From: JANQIO01 sp043513815
GTDB taxonomy: Bacteria > Pseudomonadota > Gammaproteobacteria > Pseudomonadales > Halieaceae
DNA: 64,000 nucleotides
Assembly (NCBI GenBank): GCA_043513815.1
Contig: CP121313.1
Span: 2,480,001 to 2,544,000, forward strand
Reading direction: 5' to 3'
The notes under the pieces are model-generated. The model was not told the origin of the DNA and ran no database searches. It saw nothing but the letters and a program-made list of their open reading frames with translations. Below are positions 35,418 to 45,057 of the stretch, piece by piece; the stretch's first letter is position 1; each line of letters opens with the position of its first letter. The position numbers were made by a program, and so were the translations under genes.

Positions 35418-36449
35418 TGCGAGATAGCGAACGTATCATTGGCAACAGCGTTACCCTGACCGAGGTTCTTGATCAGGTTTCGAGGCTGGCTCCTATCCAG
35501 CGCCCGGTGCTGGTGGTCGGAGAGCGCGGTACGGGCAAGGAAACTGGTTGCTGAGCGCCTGCATTTCCTGTCAACGCGCTGGGATGGGGCCTTCCTGAAG
35601 GTGAACTGCGCGGCCATCGCCGAGCAGCTGCTGGAGTCCGAGCTGTTTGGCCATGAGCCCGGCGCCTTTACCGGTGCCACTCGCACCCACCATGGTCGTT
35701 TTGAGCGAGCCGACGGCGGCACCTTGTTCCTGGACGAACTGGGCACCATGTCTACCGGGCTGCAGGAGAAACTGCTGCGCGCCATTGAATACGGCGAATT
35801 CGAACGCCTTGGCGGACAGACCACTATCGCTGTAGACGTTAGGGTTATAGCGGCGACCAACGCCAACCTGCGGGAGATGGCGGCCGCAGGCAAGTTCCGG
35901 GAGGACCTGCTGGACCGCCTGAGCTTTGATGTGGTGCACTTGCCGCCCCTACGCCACCGCCTGAGCGATGTTCCAGAGCTGGCTCACCACTTTGCCGTGC
36001 AAATGTGTTCTGAACTGGGCTGGGAACTGTTCCTGGGGTTTACCGACAGCGCCGCCAGGCAGCTGCTGGAATACCCCTGGCCCGGCAATGTGCGTGAACT
36101 CAAGAACGTGGTGGAACGCTCGGTGTCGCGCTGGGGCAACCCTCACACGCCGGTGGGCGAGGTCGTGCTGAACCCTTTTGAGTCGCCCTACGAAGACTGG
36201 AATACCTCCTCCCCCGCGCCGACGGCTGCTCCGCCCGGCAAGCCTGCAGCCCCCGGCCCTGCCGCACCGATAAAATTTGCCCGTGCCGTGGCGGACTATG
36301 AAAAGCGCATCCTGCGTGAAGCGCTGGATGCCAACGACCAGCACCAGGGTAATACGGCCCGCGCACTGGGCCTGAGCTACGACCAGTTGCGGGGTCTTTT
36401 GAAGAAGCATCGACTGGGCAAACGAAAGCGAAAATCCACGGCTGCGTGA
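35417..36449 (+). pseudogene. pspF: PspF sigma-54 activator with apparent frameshift in Walker A
   Basis: The divergent activator of the psp operon. ATG 35417 reads MRDSERIIGNSVTLTEVLDQ as in PspF, reaches GERGTGKE and stops at once after ETGC. Removing one A of the AAA at 35541-35543 restores ELVAERLHFLSTRWDGAF and the whole remaining AAA+ domain: GAFTGA (sigma-54 contact), LFLDEL (Walker B), R-finger region, and a C-terminal Fis-type helix-turn-helix (GNTARALGLSYDQLRGLL). Because everything downstream is conserved, a base-calling error or very recent mutation is likely. A Pro/Ala-rich linker (about 260-280) before the HTH is longer than usual. Confidence 0.82.
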
Positions 36450-36463
36450 TACACTGCCGCGCG

Positions 36464-37288
36464 ATGACTGCGCAGCTTTCCAGCCAACAAACCCAACTTC
36501 TGACCGACACCCTGGCTGCCCTGGGCAGCGAAGCGTTTGGCTCCTGTTTGCTGGCCTTTCTGCGCGCTGCGGTGGAATTTGATAGTGCCCTGATCATGGC
36601 CTATCCCGACGACGCCAAACTGGTATTGTTGACCAACGAGCTCTCTGCCGGTGACCGCGCCGTATTCGACGGCGCCTACCCCAACGGCCTCTACCTGCTG
36701 AGCCCCCTTTACCTGCAGTCTCGTAGCGGCCGCCGGGGCTGCTTCCATATTGACGACATTGCGCCCGAAGGCTTCACCGACAGTGAATTTTTCGAGCTCT
36801 ATTACTCCAGCAATGGCTCCATCGACCAGATCGCCTACTTCTGCGACTCCGGCCACAATACGCCGCTGGTGATCTCTCTGGAGCGCACCGAAGCCCTGCC
36901 GGTATTCAGCGCTGCTGAACGTGAAACCCTGATCGAACTGGCGCCCCTGGTGAGCGAGCTGATGCGCCAGCAGCGCTGGCCTGTGGACAGCCTGGAACCG
37001 GCCCCGGCGCTGGATATGCATGCCCACATGGAAAAGGTGTTGGCATTATTTGGCTCCAGCACCCTGACGCCCCGGGAGCGCGAGGTGGTGCGACTGATCC
37101 TCAAGGGTTACCCCTCCAAGTCGGTAGCCCGGGAACTGAACATCAGTACCCAGACCGAGCAGGTTCACCGCAAGAACATTTACCAGAAACTCGGGATATC
37201 TTCCCACTCGGAGTTGTTTACCCTGTTCTTTCAAGCCATTGCCCAGCCCGCCGGCAGCACCGACCCGCTGCTAAAGCTGCGCGCCTGA
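36464..37288 (+). CDS. LuxR-type HTH transcriptional regulator
   Basis: A 274-residue protein (or 280 if it starts at GTG 36446, which overlaps the pspF stop). The C-terminal DNA-binding domain LTPREREVVRLILKGYPSKS, then VARELNISTQTEQVHRKNIY, is a standard GerE/LuxR helix-turn-helix; the N-terminal 190 residues are a GAF-like or unassigned sensor. It lies 16 bases ahead of a semialdehyde dehydrogenase gene on the same strand and may control it. Confidence 0.85.
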   Translation: MTAQLSSQQTQLLTDTLAALGSEAFGSCLLAFLRAAVEFDSALIMAYPDDAKLVLLTNELSAGDRAVFDGAYPNGLYLLSPLYLQSRSGRRGCFHIDDIAPEGFTDSEFFELYYSSNGSIDQIAYFCDSGHNTPLVISLERTEALPVFSAAERETLIELAPLVSELMRQQRWPVDSLEPAPALDMHAHMEKVLALFGSSTLTPREREVVRLILKGYPSKSVARELNISTQTEQVHRKNIYQKLGISSHSELFTLFFQAIAQPAGSTDPLLKLRA

Positions 37289-37304
37289 CACCGAGGAATT
37301 TAGC

Positions 37305-38762
37305 ATGACCCTGTCACTCAAAGACCCTTCCCTGCTCAAACACCAGGCCTACATCAACGGCCAGTGGGTGGATGCAGACAGCGGCGATACCGTGGCGGTG
37401 GACAACCCGGCCACCGGTGAGACCATTGTCGAGGTGGCCAAAGTAGGTGCCACCGAGACCCGTCGCGCCATCGAGGCGGCTGCAGCGGCAATGGTCGACT
37501 GGAAGGCAAGGCCCGCCAAGGAACGCGCCAACCTGCTGCGCCGGTGGTATGACCTGATGATGGCCAACCAGGAAGACCTGGCAATCATAATGACTGCTGA
37601 GCAGGGCAAGGTATTGGCCGAGTCTCGAGGTGAAATTGCTTACGGTGCCGCTTTCGTGGAATGGTTTGGCGAAGAGGCCAAGCGGGTTGATGGCGACGTG
37701 ATTCCAGGCCCTTCCGCCGACAAGCGCATCCTTACTATCAAGCAACCGGTAGGTGTAGTGGCCGCCATTACCCCCTGGAATTTCCCCAACGCCATGATTG
37801 CCCGCAAGGCAGCGCCGGCGTTGGCAGCAGGCTGCAGCATCGTCATCAAGCCCGCCACTGCCACACCGCTGTCGGCTTTCGCGATGGCCGAGCTGGCCGA
37901 GCGTGCCGGCATTCCTGCAGGTGTGGTCAACGTGGTGTGCGGTGCCTCCGGAGCGATCGGCGGTGAGCTGACCGCTAACCCGATGGTGCGCAAGCTGACC
38001 TTCACCGGCTCTACCCCGGTGGGCAAAATGCTTATTGAGCAGTGCGCCGCCACCGTCAAGAAAGTCTCCATGGAGCTCGGTGGCAATGCACCCTTCGTGG
38101 TATTTGACGACGCCGACATCGACGCCGCCGTGGAAGGCGCTATGGCCTCGAAGTACCGCAACTCCGGCCAGACCTGCGTGTGTGCCAACCGCCTGTTTGT
38201 ACAGGATGGTGTGTACGACGAATTCGTCGAGAAGTTTGTGAAGGCCACCCGGGAGCTGGTGGTGGGCAACGGCATGGACGACGGCGTGACCGCCGGGCCG
38301 CTGGTAGACCTGAACGCCGTGAACGACGTTGATGCGCTGGTGCAGGAAACCATCTCCCAGGGCGCTACCGTTGCCGCTGGCGGCGGCCCCCACAAACTGG
38401 GCGGCTGTTATTACCAGCCCACCGTACTGACCGGGGTGACCAGCGAAATGGCCGTATTCCGCAATGAGATCTTTGGCCCGGTATCGCCCGTGATTCGCTT
38501 CTCCACTGAGGCAGAGCTGATCGAGATGGCCAATGACACCGAGTTCGGACTGGCAAGCTACTTCTATGCCCGCGACATCGGCCGGATCTGGCGCGTTGCC
38601 GAGGCCCTGGACTACGGTATTGTCGGCATCAATTCGGGCATCATCTCCAACGAGATGGCGCCCTTCGGCGGCCTCAAGGAATCCGGCATGGGCCGCGAGG
38701 GCTCCAAGTACGGCATGGATGACTACCTGGAGATCAAGTACCTGTTGATGGCGGGCATCTAG
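37305..38762 (+). CDS. gabD: NAD(P)-dependent succinate-semialdehyde dehydrogenase-like
   Basis: A 485-residue aldehyde dehydrogenase closest in style to GabD (succinate semialdehyde to succinate). Catalytic Cys291 is in NSGQTCVCANR, general base Glu257 in SMELGGNAPF, and the cofactor loop in FTGSTPVGK. AGGAA precedes ATG 37305. No gabT or GABA permease is nearby, so glutarate- or succinate-semialdehyde use is not resolved. Confidence 0.87.
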   Translation: MTLSLKDPSLLKHQAYINGQWVDADSGDTVAVDNPATGETIVEVAKVGATETRRAIEAAAAAMVDWKARPAKERANLLRRWYDLMMANQEDLAIIMTAEQGKVLAESRGEIAYGAAFVEWFGEEAKRVDGDVIPGPSADKRILTIKQPVGVVAAITPWNFPNAMIARKAAPALAAGCSIVIKPATATPLSAFAMAELAERAGIPAGVVNVVCGASGAIGGELTANPMVRKLTFTGSTPVGKMLIEQCAATVKKVSMELGGNAPFVVFDDADIDAAVEGAMASKYRNSGQTCVCANRLFVQDGVYDEFVEKFVKATRELVVGNGMDDGVTAGPLVDLNAVNDVDALVQETISQGATVAAGGGPHKLGGCYYQPTVLTGVTSEMAVFRNEIFGPVSPVIRFSTEAELIEMANDTEFGLASYFYARDIGRIWRVAEALDYGIVGINSGIISNEMAPFGGLKESGMGREGSKYGMDDYLEIKYLLMAGI

Positions 38763-38793
38763 CCCGCCAGGTTCCAGTCGGGTCGAGTCCAGC

Positions 38794-40608
38794 CTAGTCG
38801 AAGAAGCTCGCCTCGACCTCCTCCAGGGTCACCGAGGCGCCCTGCGGCAGTTCAAAGCCGAAGCCCCACACTTCACTCTGGCCCAGACCATCATTCGGTG
38901 CCCCGGTGGGCTGCTCGCCGCTGCGAGTGAAGCCGGCAAAGGGCACCCTGATGTCCTGCCAGCCTTCTGCACTATCGACAAAGCTGGTGACAAACCGCTC
39001 TGCAGTATCCGGCCCCTGGTAAATGCGCAGGTAATCGACAGCCATGGAGGCGGGAAACTCCAGGTCGGAGCCGACCGGACCGCCAAACGTTCCGCCGATG
39101 GCCACGTTGAGGATCAGGAAGAAATCGTTGTTGAATACCCACTCATTGGGGCTGACATCATCCGGGCTCGCTGTGTGGTAGAGAATACCGTCGACATACC
39201 AGCGAATGACGTCTGGCTCCCATTCAATCGCGAAGACGTGGAAGTCGTTGTGCACTGGCTCGGTGAAAATATACTCGCCACTGAAACTTGAACCACCGGA
39301 GTAACCGGGGCCGTGGATGGTGCCAAATATCTCATTGGGACTCTTGCCGACGAACTCCATGAAATCGATCTCGCCCACGTTCGGCCATGGACGGCTGACG
39401 ATGTCCGTGCCGAGGGCCCAGAACGCAGGCCAGACGCCACTCCCCTGGGGCACCTTGATACGTGATTCGATTCGGCCGTAGGCAAACTCGGCCTTGCCGA
39501 GTGAAATCAAACGGGCAGAGGTGTAATCACAGCTGCCGTAGTAACAATTCAGGGAGCCATCGGACTCGCGCGCGGTGATGACCATATTGCCCTCGCCGTC
39601 GGTGGCGGCGTTGGCCGGGTCGTCGGTGTAATACTGCAGCTCCTGGTTGCCCCAGCCAGGAATGCCGTTGGCAGTACCATCGCCGATTTCATGGGTCCAG
39701 TTATCGCGATTCGGCGCCGTACCGGCCGGTTCGTTGAACTCCTCGCTCCATACCAGGGACCACCCTGCGGGACCCGGGTCAGGCGCACGGTTGTTCTTCA
39801 GAATCACGGTGACAGTCTCACCGCTGCCTGTGCCGTAGAAGGGCACCTCAAGCGTCCGGCGCGCCGTCCAGTTTGCCGGGATCGCAAAGTCCTTGAAAAA
39901 TACCCTGCCGGACACGCCGTCCGCCTCATTCTCACCCTCGAGCAGGCTGAGGAACAGGTCCATTGCCTGGTATTCACTGCTTCCCGCCGCAAAGGTCTCG
40001 CCGGCGCTATGGCCACCGGCTTCGCTGATCCGCTTGAGCAAATAGCCGTGGCCATCCCCTACCCAGGCGAGGTAGTCACGCAACACGTTGATGTTATTGG
40101 TGTTTTGCTGGGTCGAGCTAGCGCCGTCAAACACCAGTCGGCTATTGTCGGCCACGCCACCGGCAGCGTGACAGGCCAGGCAGTGCTGCTCGAGCAGCGG
40201 CCCGGCAATCTGTGCCGCAAAAACATCTTCCACGGCTGAGTCCGAGCGCGCGAATACCGCGGTGGTCGCCGGTGTCTGGTAACCGGGGAAACTGGTATCG
40301 GCGAAGTCGACCAGGACCTGGGGGACGTTGTAATCGCAGTATGTCCCCTCAGAGGCCTTGTCGCAGGCAAGCCCCTCCCAGCCCACGAATACCCAGCCGT
40401 CCCGGGGGATGGCCTCATAGGAGACGACGTAGTCTGCAGCGACCACCTCGTTTTCCGTGCAACGGGGCGACGACGACTGGAATTCCTCCAGGGTGCAACC
40501 GCGTTCGCCGGAGAGTCGTTCAACGATATCCCCCTCACCCTCAATGGCGAGTGGAAACTTGCAGGCGCCTAACAGCGCCAGGGGTAGAACCAGCAGAAGT
40601 TTTTTCAT
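38794..40608 (-). CDS. GH16 endo-beta-glucanase lipoprotein with c-type heme motif
   Basis: A 604-residue secreted lipoprotein (lipobox LLGAC, Cys16). An InlB-repeat-like beta domain (about 22-120, DGWVFVGWEG) is followed by a cytochrome c-like region with CLACH (Cys143, Cys146, His147) and a candidate Met216 ligand. The GH16 catalytic domain (about 283-532) has GEIDFMEF with nucleophile Glu413 and acid/base Glu418, as in laminarinases and lichenases. Halves resembling a CBM11/CIA30-like jelly roll flank it (about 233-275 and 536-604), as though GH16 were inserted in it. ATG 40608 fits the signal peptide. Probably a cell-surface beta-1,3-glucanase; the heme role is unknown. Confidence 0.83.
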   Translation of the reverse strand: MKKLLLVLPLALLGACKFPLAIEGEGDIVERLSGERGCTLEEFQSSSPRCTENEVVAADYVVSYEAIPRDGWVFVGWEGLACDKASEGTYCDYNVPQVLVDFADTSFPGYQTPATTAVFARSDSAVEDVFAAQIAGPLLEQHCLACHAAGGVADNSRLVFDGASSTQQNTNNINVLRDYLAWVGDGHGYLLKRISEAGGHSAGETFAAGSSEYQAMDLFLSLLEGENEADGVSGRVFFKDFAIPANWTARRTLEVPFYGTGSGETVTVILKNNRAPDPGPAGWSLVWSEEFNEPAGTAPNRDNWTHEIGDGTANGIPGWGNQELQYYTDDPANAATDGEGNMVITARESDGSLNCYYGSCDYTSARLISLGKAEFAYGRIESRIKVPQGSGVWPAFWALGTDIVSRPWPNVGEIDFMEFVGKSPNEIFGTIHGPGYSGGSSFSGEYIFTEPVHNDFHVFAIEWEPDVIRWYVDGILYHTASPDDVSPNEWVFNNDFFLILNVAIGGTFGGPVGSDLEFPASMAVDYLRIYQGPDTAERFVTSFVDSAEGWQDIRVPFAGFTRSGEQPTGAPNDGLGQSEVWGFGFELPQGASVTLEEVEASFFD

Positions 40609-40778
40609 AGTGACGGGGGCTCGTCCTTTATTATTTGTTTTTCGCCGGACCGGCCAAGGTGATTCGCCAATGCGGGATAAACGAATAATAGCCCCCGGCG
40701 AGAGGCTTTGCATGGAACGAATGCTGACCACTCGGACCGCAGAATTCCACCCTGATCGCTCAAACTGACAGCCTTGGC

Positions 40779-40806
40779 TTTCCAACAGGCCCAACCTTCC
40801 TATAAT
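40779..40806 (+). promoter_or_regulatory. Sigma-70 promoter for the peptide-export operon
   Basis: TTTCCA (40779-40784, four of six consensus bases) and a perfect TATAAT (40801-40806) are 16 bases apart, placing the start of transcription near 40813, about 47 bases before the HlyD-type gene. The remaining upstream gap (40609-40778) shows nothing further. Confidence 0.6.
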
Positions 40807-40859
40807 TTCAGGCATGGATCGGCGCAGGGACGCGCCGCTGCCGCAGCAGGGAAGCTGTC

Positions 40860-42107
40860 ATGGGGTTATTCCGCCAGGAAGCGATAGAGGCGCAGCGCAT
40901 GCGCCTGCAAGGCCAGGTAGTACTACTGCCACGCTGGCCCCAGGCTCTGCTCTGTATTCTGCTACTGGCATGGCTCGCGGCCGTCATCGTATTTCTTACC
41001 CAGTCCTCCTACTCCCGCAAGGAGACCGTGCGCGGCTGGCTCGAACCCGGCGACGGCATGGTACGCATTTTCCCCCAGTCTGCCGGGCGCATCGCACAAC
41101 TGCTGGTGGCAGAGGGCGACCCGGTCGTGAAAGGCCAGCCCGTTGCCATCATCAACGGCGACCGGGTGCTGGCGGACGGCGCACACCTGGAGACCCTGTT
41201 GCTGGAGGAATACCAGGCACGCAAGGCTGCGCTGCAGCGCCAACTTGACCGGGAATCTGTACTGGCCGGCCTGCGGGACAGTGAACTGCTGGCACGGATT
41301 GGCGACGCCAAGGCCACACTCAAGCAACTGACGGCCCAGGCGGGCAACCTGGAGAAGCGAGCCGCGCTCGCTCGACAGCGGCTGGCCCGACATCAAACCC
41401 TGGCCGAGTCCGGGCACCTGACCATCGCTGAACTGGAGCAACTGCAAGAGCAAACCCTGCTGCTGGCCAGTGAACGCCAGGAACTCGAGGTGCAACGACT
41501 CCAGCAGGCAACCCTGCTAAAACGGCTGCGCGCCGAGCGGCAGCGGTTACCGGAGGAGACCAGTAATGCCGAGGACCGCCTGCGCATTGCCCTGGGTGAG
41601 CTGTCCGGGGAGATTGCACAACTGCGGGGAAACCGCGCCCATGTGCTGGTCAGCCCACTGGACGGCCAGGTCAACAGCATCGGCTTTGCGGTCGGTCAAC
41701 GGGCCAGCCATGAGCAGCCGCTGATGACGCTGCTGCCGGCTGATTCACCGTTGGAGGCTACCCTCCTGGTGCCAGTACGCGCCGCCGGTTTCCTCGCATC
41801 CGGCCAGCAACTGCATATCCGCTACGACGCCTTTCCCTACCAGAAGTTCGGCCTGCAGCAGGGTCAGATTCTCGAGGTGACCAGCGGCACTCTACTGCCC
41901 GGCGACCAGGCCAACCTGCCCCTGCGCATCGCCGAGCCTGTCTTCCGGGTGACCGCCCTGCCCCGGGTTGACGCCGTGGCCGCCTATGGCCGCGACATTC
42001 CGCTGAAGCCCGGTATGACCCTGAGCGCAGACATCGTCATGGAAGAACGCACCCTGTTGCAGTGGTTGCTGGAACCCCTGTTGAGCTTGCGGGGACGGAT
42101 GACATGA
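40860..42107 (+). CDS. HlyD-family membrane-fusion adaptor of peptide exporter
   Basis: A 415-residue periplasmic adaptor of a type I/bacteriocin export system (CvaA-like). One N-terminal membrane segment (about 28-48, ALLCILLLAWLAAVIVFL), a biotinyl-lipoyl-like half (SAGRIAQLLVAEGDPVVKGQ), a long coiled coil (about 110-265) and the second lipoyl half and barrel (VLVSPLDGQVNSIGFAVGQ). It overlaps the ABC exporter gene by ATGA and so is made with it. It should link the exporter to an outer-membrane TolC, which is not in the window. Confidence 0.88.
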   Translation: MGLFRQEAIEAQRMRLQGQVVLLPRWPQALLCILLLAWLAAVIVFLTQSSYSRKETVRGWLEPGDGMVRIFPQSAGRIAQLLVAEGDPVVKGQPVAIINGDRVLADGAHLETLLLEEYQARKAALQRQLDRESVLAGLRDSELLARIGDAKATLKQLTAQAGNLEKRAALARQRLARHQTLAESGHLTIAELEQLQEQTLLLASERQELEVQRLQQATLLKRLRAERQRLPEETSNAEDRLRIALGELSGEIAQLRGNRAHVLVSPLDGQVNSIGFAVGQRASHEQPLMTLLPADSPLEATLLVPVRAAGFLASGQQLHIRYDAFPYQKFGLQQGQILEVTSGTLLPGDQANLPLRIAEPVFRVTALPRVDAVAAYGRDIPLKPGMTLSADIVMEERTLLQWLLEPLLSLRGRMT

Positions 42108-44200
42108 GCTCACAAAACGCCACTGCTCGTCTGAACTTCTCCTGGGGCAGTCACTTGCCCCTGATTCGGCAGGCGGAAGCCACCGAGTGCGGGCACGCCT
42201 GCCTCGCTATGATCGCTGCTTTCCACGGCAACCGCAGTGGCCTGACCGAACTGCGACGGCGCTTCCCGCCCTCCGGCCAGGGCAGCAATCTCAAACAGCT
42301 AAGCGACATTGCCTCACAGCTCGGCATGACCGCACGCCCGTTGCGAGCAGACCTCAATGCGGTTCCCCATCTCGCCTGCCCCTGCATTCTTCACTGGGAC
42401 CTGGACCACTTCGTTGTGTTGAAGTCACTGGGACGGCGGCGCGCAGTTATCCACGACCCAGCGCGGGGAGTACTAAGACTGGATGCCGATGAATTTTCCC
42501 GTCATTACACGGGTGTCGCGCTGGAGCTGTCGCCAGCATCCGATTTCGAGAAGTCGGCCCGGCCCGTCTCCCTCCGGCTATCGGACCTCTGGAGCCGCAT
42601 CGTGGGGCTCAAGCGCAGCCTGGCACAACTGCTGGTGCTGTCACTGCTGCTGCAAATGTTCAGTATCGCCGCCCCGTTCTACCTGCAGACTGTGGTCGAT
42701 GATGTGGTGCTGCGCAGCGACACCGGGCTGCTGACGACCCTGGCGATCGGTTTCCTGCTGCTACTGGTCGTGGAGGTCGGCACACAAGCGCTGCGCGCCT
42801 CCGTCATCCTGCACCTGTCGACCCGGCTGCACCTGCAGTTGGCCGCCAACCTGTTCCAGCACCTTGTGCGATTGCCCATGACCTGGTTCCAGCGTCGCCA
42901 CCTGGGGGATGTTCTGTCACGTTTTTCCTCCCTCGACGCAGTCCGCGAAATTCTAAGTACGGGCCTTGTCACCGCGTTAGTGGACGGACTGATGGCCGTC
43001 ATCATGCTACTGATCATGTTTCTCTACGATGTAAGGCTCAGCCTGATTGTATTGGGAGTACTGTTCGCCTATATCCTGCTGCGACTCATGCTGTTTCCGG
43101 CGCTGCGCCGACTCTCGCAGGACAGCATCGCCCATCACGCGCTCAGTGAGACCAGCTTCATGGAAACCGCACGCGGCATGCAGACGGTGAAACTGCTACA
43201 GCGCGAAAACGAACGCCAGGAGCAGTGGCAGAATCGCCTGGCTGACGCCATGAACAGTGATATCAAAGTCGCCAAGATGGGTATCGGCTTCGATGCCGCA
43301 AACCGACTGCTGTTCGGGCTGGAAAACATTCTGGTGGTGTACTTCGCCGCGCAGTCTGTGATCGACAATGTCATGTCGCTGGGAATGCTGTTTGCGTTCA
43401 TGAGTTACAAACAACGCTTTACCGGCGCCATCGACAGCCTGGTCGATCAGTTCATCGAACTGCTGATGCTGGGCCTGCACCTGGAACGTATGAGTGATAT
43501 CGCACTCAGCAAGCCGGAGCCGGCCACGGTCTCTGCAACCACAAGTCAGAACACCCGGACATCCGGCGGCCTGCGCATCGACGCTCGGGAGCTGGCGTTT
43601 CGCTACGCTGACGGCGAACCCTGGATTTTCCGAGGCGTGCAGCTCGCCATCCTGGCCGGTACCAGCATCGCACTGGTCGGCCCCTCCGGCTGCGGCAAGA
43701 CCAGCCTGCTGAAATGCCTTATGGGACTGGTACCCAGTACTGAGGGAGAGCTCACCATCAACGGTGTTCCCGTGAGCAGCCGTCAGGACTACCGCAGCTT
43801 AATTGCCGGCGTCATGCAAGATGATCAACTTTTAGGCGGATCTATCGCAGAAAACATTGCATGTTTCGAACAGCGTCTAGACTTGGAGAAAGTCATGCAA
43901 GCCGCGCAGCTAGCCTGCATACACGAGGCCATCATGCAGATGCCCATGCAATACAACACACCGGTCGGCGATATGGGGTCGACACTCAGCGGCGGCCAGG
44001 TTCAGCGCATCATGCTGGCCCGCGCACTCTATCGCCAGCCCCGCGTGCTGTTCCTCGACGAAGCCACCAGCCACCTCGACACAAGCACCGAGCGGGCCAT
44101 CAACACAAACATCGCCCAAATGAACATGACCCGAATCATGGTCGCCCACCGCCCGGACACCATCGCGCTGGCGGACCAGGTTTTTGAATTGCGGCGGTAG
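42104..44200 (+). CDS. Peptidase C39 ABC exporter of double-glycine peptides
   Basis: A 698-residue exporter (CvaB/LagD type). The N-terminal C39 peptidase has QAEATECGHACLAM (Gln23, Cys29), DHFVVLKSL (His102) and IHDPARG (Asp118), so it appears active and should cut leaders after Gly-Gly. Six membrane helices follow, then the ATPase with Walker A GPSGCGKTS, signature LSGGQVQRI and Walker B RVLFLDEAT. It is directly upstream of two peptides with double-glycine leaders, its likely substrates. Confidence 0.93.
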   Translation: MSSQNATARLNFSWGSHLPLIRQAEATECGHACLAMIAAFHGNRSGLTELRRRFPPSGQGSNLKQLSDIASQLGMTARPLRADLNAVPHLACPCILHWDLDHFVVLKSLGRRRAVIHDPARGVLRLDADEFSRHYTGVALELSPASDFEKSARPVSLRLSDLWSRIVGLKRSLAQLLVLSLLLQMFSIAAPFYLQTVVDDVVLRSDTGLLTTLAIGFLLLLVVEVGTQALRASVILHLSTRLHLQLAANLFQHLVRLPMTWFQRRHLGDVLSRFSSLDAVREILSTGLVTALVDGLMAVIMLLIMFLYDVRLSLIVLGVLFAYILLRLMLFPALRRLSQDSIAHHALSETSFMETARGMQTVKLLQRENERQEQWQNRLADAMNSDIKVAKMGIGFDAANRLLFGLENILVVYFAAQSVIDNVMSLGMLFAFMSYKQRFTGAIDSLVDQFIELLMLGLHLERMSDIALSKPEPATVSATTSQNTRTSGGLRIDARELAFRYADGEPWIFRGVQLAILAGTSIALVGPSGCGKTSLLKCLMGLVPSTEGELTINGVPVSSRQDYRSLIAGVMQDDQLLGGSIAENIACFEQRLDLEKVMQAAQLACIHEAIMQMPMQYNTPVGDMGSTLSGGQVQRIMLARALYRQPRVLFLDEATSHLDTSTERAINTNIAQMNMTRIMVAHRPDTIALADQVFELRR

Positions 44201-44256
44201 AGCCGTGATAACGACCCGCGCAAGACTGCGCAAACCAATACAAGAGGTGAAAGCAA

Positions 44257-44607
44257 ATGCAAACATGGAAGTTGAAGAAGCATGACCATCCGCAAAAGGC
44301 GCCACGTGAACTTAGCGAAAATGAAGCCGAATTGGTGTCAGGCGGCATAGCGCCAATAGCGATAGTAGCAATACAGGCAGCAATAGGAGCAGCCGGAAGC
44401 GCCGCTTCAGCGCACGCTTCCGGTGGAAACGTTACGGCAAGCGCTATTCTTGGTGCCGCTACCGGTGCAATCGGTGGGGTAGCGAGCCTGGCGTGGAATA
44501 CCTCCAAGGTGCTTTCAGTAACTATTGCAGGCGTCGGGGCGACAGTGTACGGGTCAGGCAGCTACGCGATTGGGATATTTCCAAGACGGATGATCAATCA
44601 TCGATGA
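44257..44607 (+). CDS. Double-glycine bacteriocin-like precursor peptide 1
   Basis: A 116-residue precursor. The leader ends ELSENEAELVSGG with Leu at -12, Glu at -8 and Val at -4 before Gly29-Gly30, matching C39-cleaved leaders. The predicted mature peptide (86 residues) is Gly/Ala-rich and hydrophobic with several GxxxG spacings (ILGAATGAIGG), typical of pore-forming unmodified microcins and two-peptide bacteriocins, and ends basic (FPRRMINHR). AGAGGTG precedes ATG 44257. AT-richer than neighbours. No known bacteriocin is recognised. Confidence 0.82.
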   Translation: MQTWKLKKHDHPQKAPRELSENEAELVSGGIAPIAIVAIQAAIGAAGSAASAHASGGNVTASAILGAATGAIGGVASLAWNTSKVLSVTIAGVGATVYGSGSYAIGIFPRRMINHR

Positions 44608-44641
44608 CGCTTACCGCAATTTTGATACCTAAATGGATCAA

Positions 44642-44660
44642 GGCGGTCCCGCGGACCGCC
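44642..44660. other. Hairpin between peptide 1 and the next small gene
   Basis: GGCGGTCC and GGACCGCC pair perfectly around CGC. No T-run follows. In bacteriocin operons a stem here often limits read-through so that the peptide is made in excess of the immunity protein. Confidence 0.55.
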
Positions 44661-44676
44661 CTACCGGAAAAGCAAA

Positions 44677-44994
44677 ATGGAAAATCTACAAATTGAGCAT
44701 GTAGTTACTGTACTGACTATGGGGCTGTATGGAGGAACGTATCTCACAGATGTGCTGCGCCGCCACGGCGGTAAGGCGCCATGGCGTTTCATGATAATTC
44801 AGTACGTATCGTTTTGGGGGTTTCAGAGCGCGCTGCTGATCGCTTTTGACCACAAGCCGATTGCCGTAATCTGGCTTGGAGCTCTGCATTCTGCAGGTGC
44901 AACTGTGATTGCAAAAGTCTCGTGCTGGGCCTACATGTACGATGAATCGAAAGAACGTTCTAGACGGAGAGAAGACAAACAGCGCCCGAATTAG
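44677..44994 (+). CDS. Small membrane protein, candidate immunity protein
   Basis: A 105-residue protein with about three membrane segments (for example VLTMGLYGGTYLTDVL, RFMIIQYVSFWGFQSALLIA) and a strongly charged tail (DESKERSRRREDKQRPN). It has no family I recognise. Its place right after a bacteriocin-like gene, small size and membrane nature are typical of immunity proteins; this is inference from context. Confidence 0.6.
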   Translation: MENLQIEHVVTVLTMGLYGGTYLTDVLRRHGGKAPWRFMIIQYVSFWGFQSALLIAFDHKPIAVIWLGALHSAGATVIAKVSCWAYMYDESKERSRRREDKQRPN

Positions 44995-45057
44995 AGTGAC
45001 ACTAATCAGGGGCAACTCACGCTTGGGCAACCCTGTGCTTGCGGACCAGGAATTGAT

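Noticed and set aside
40609..40815. N-terminal extension of the GH16 gene upstream of 40608
   Set aside because: The lipoprotein signal peptide begins at 40608; the extension is not signal-like and covers the intergenic promoter region.
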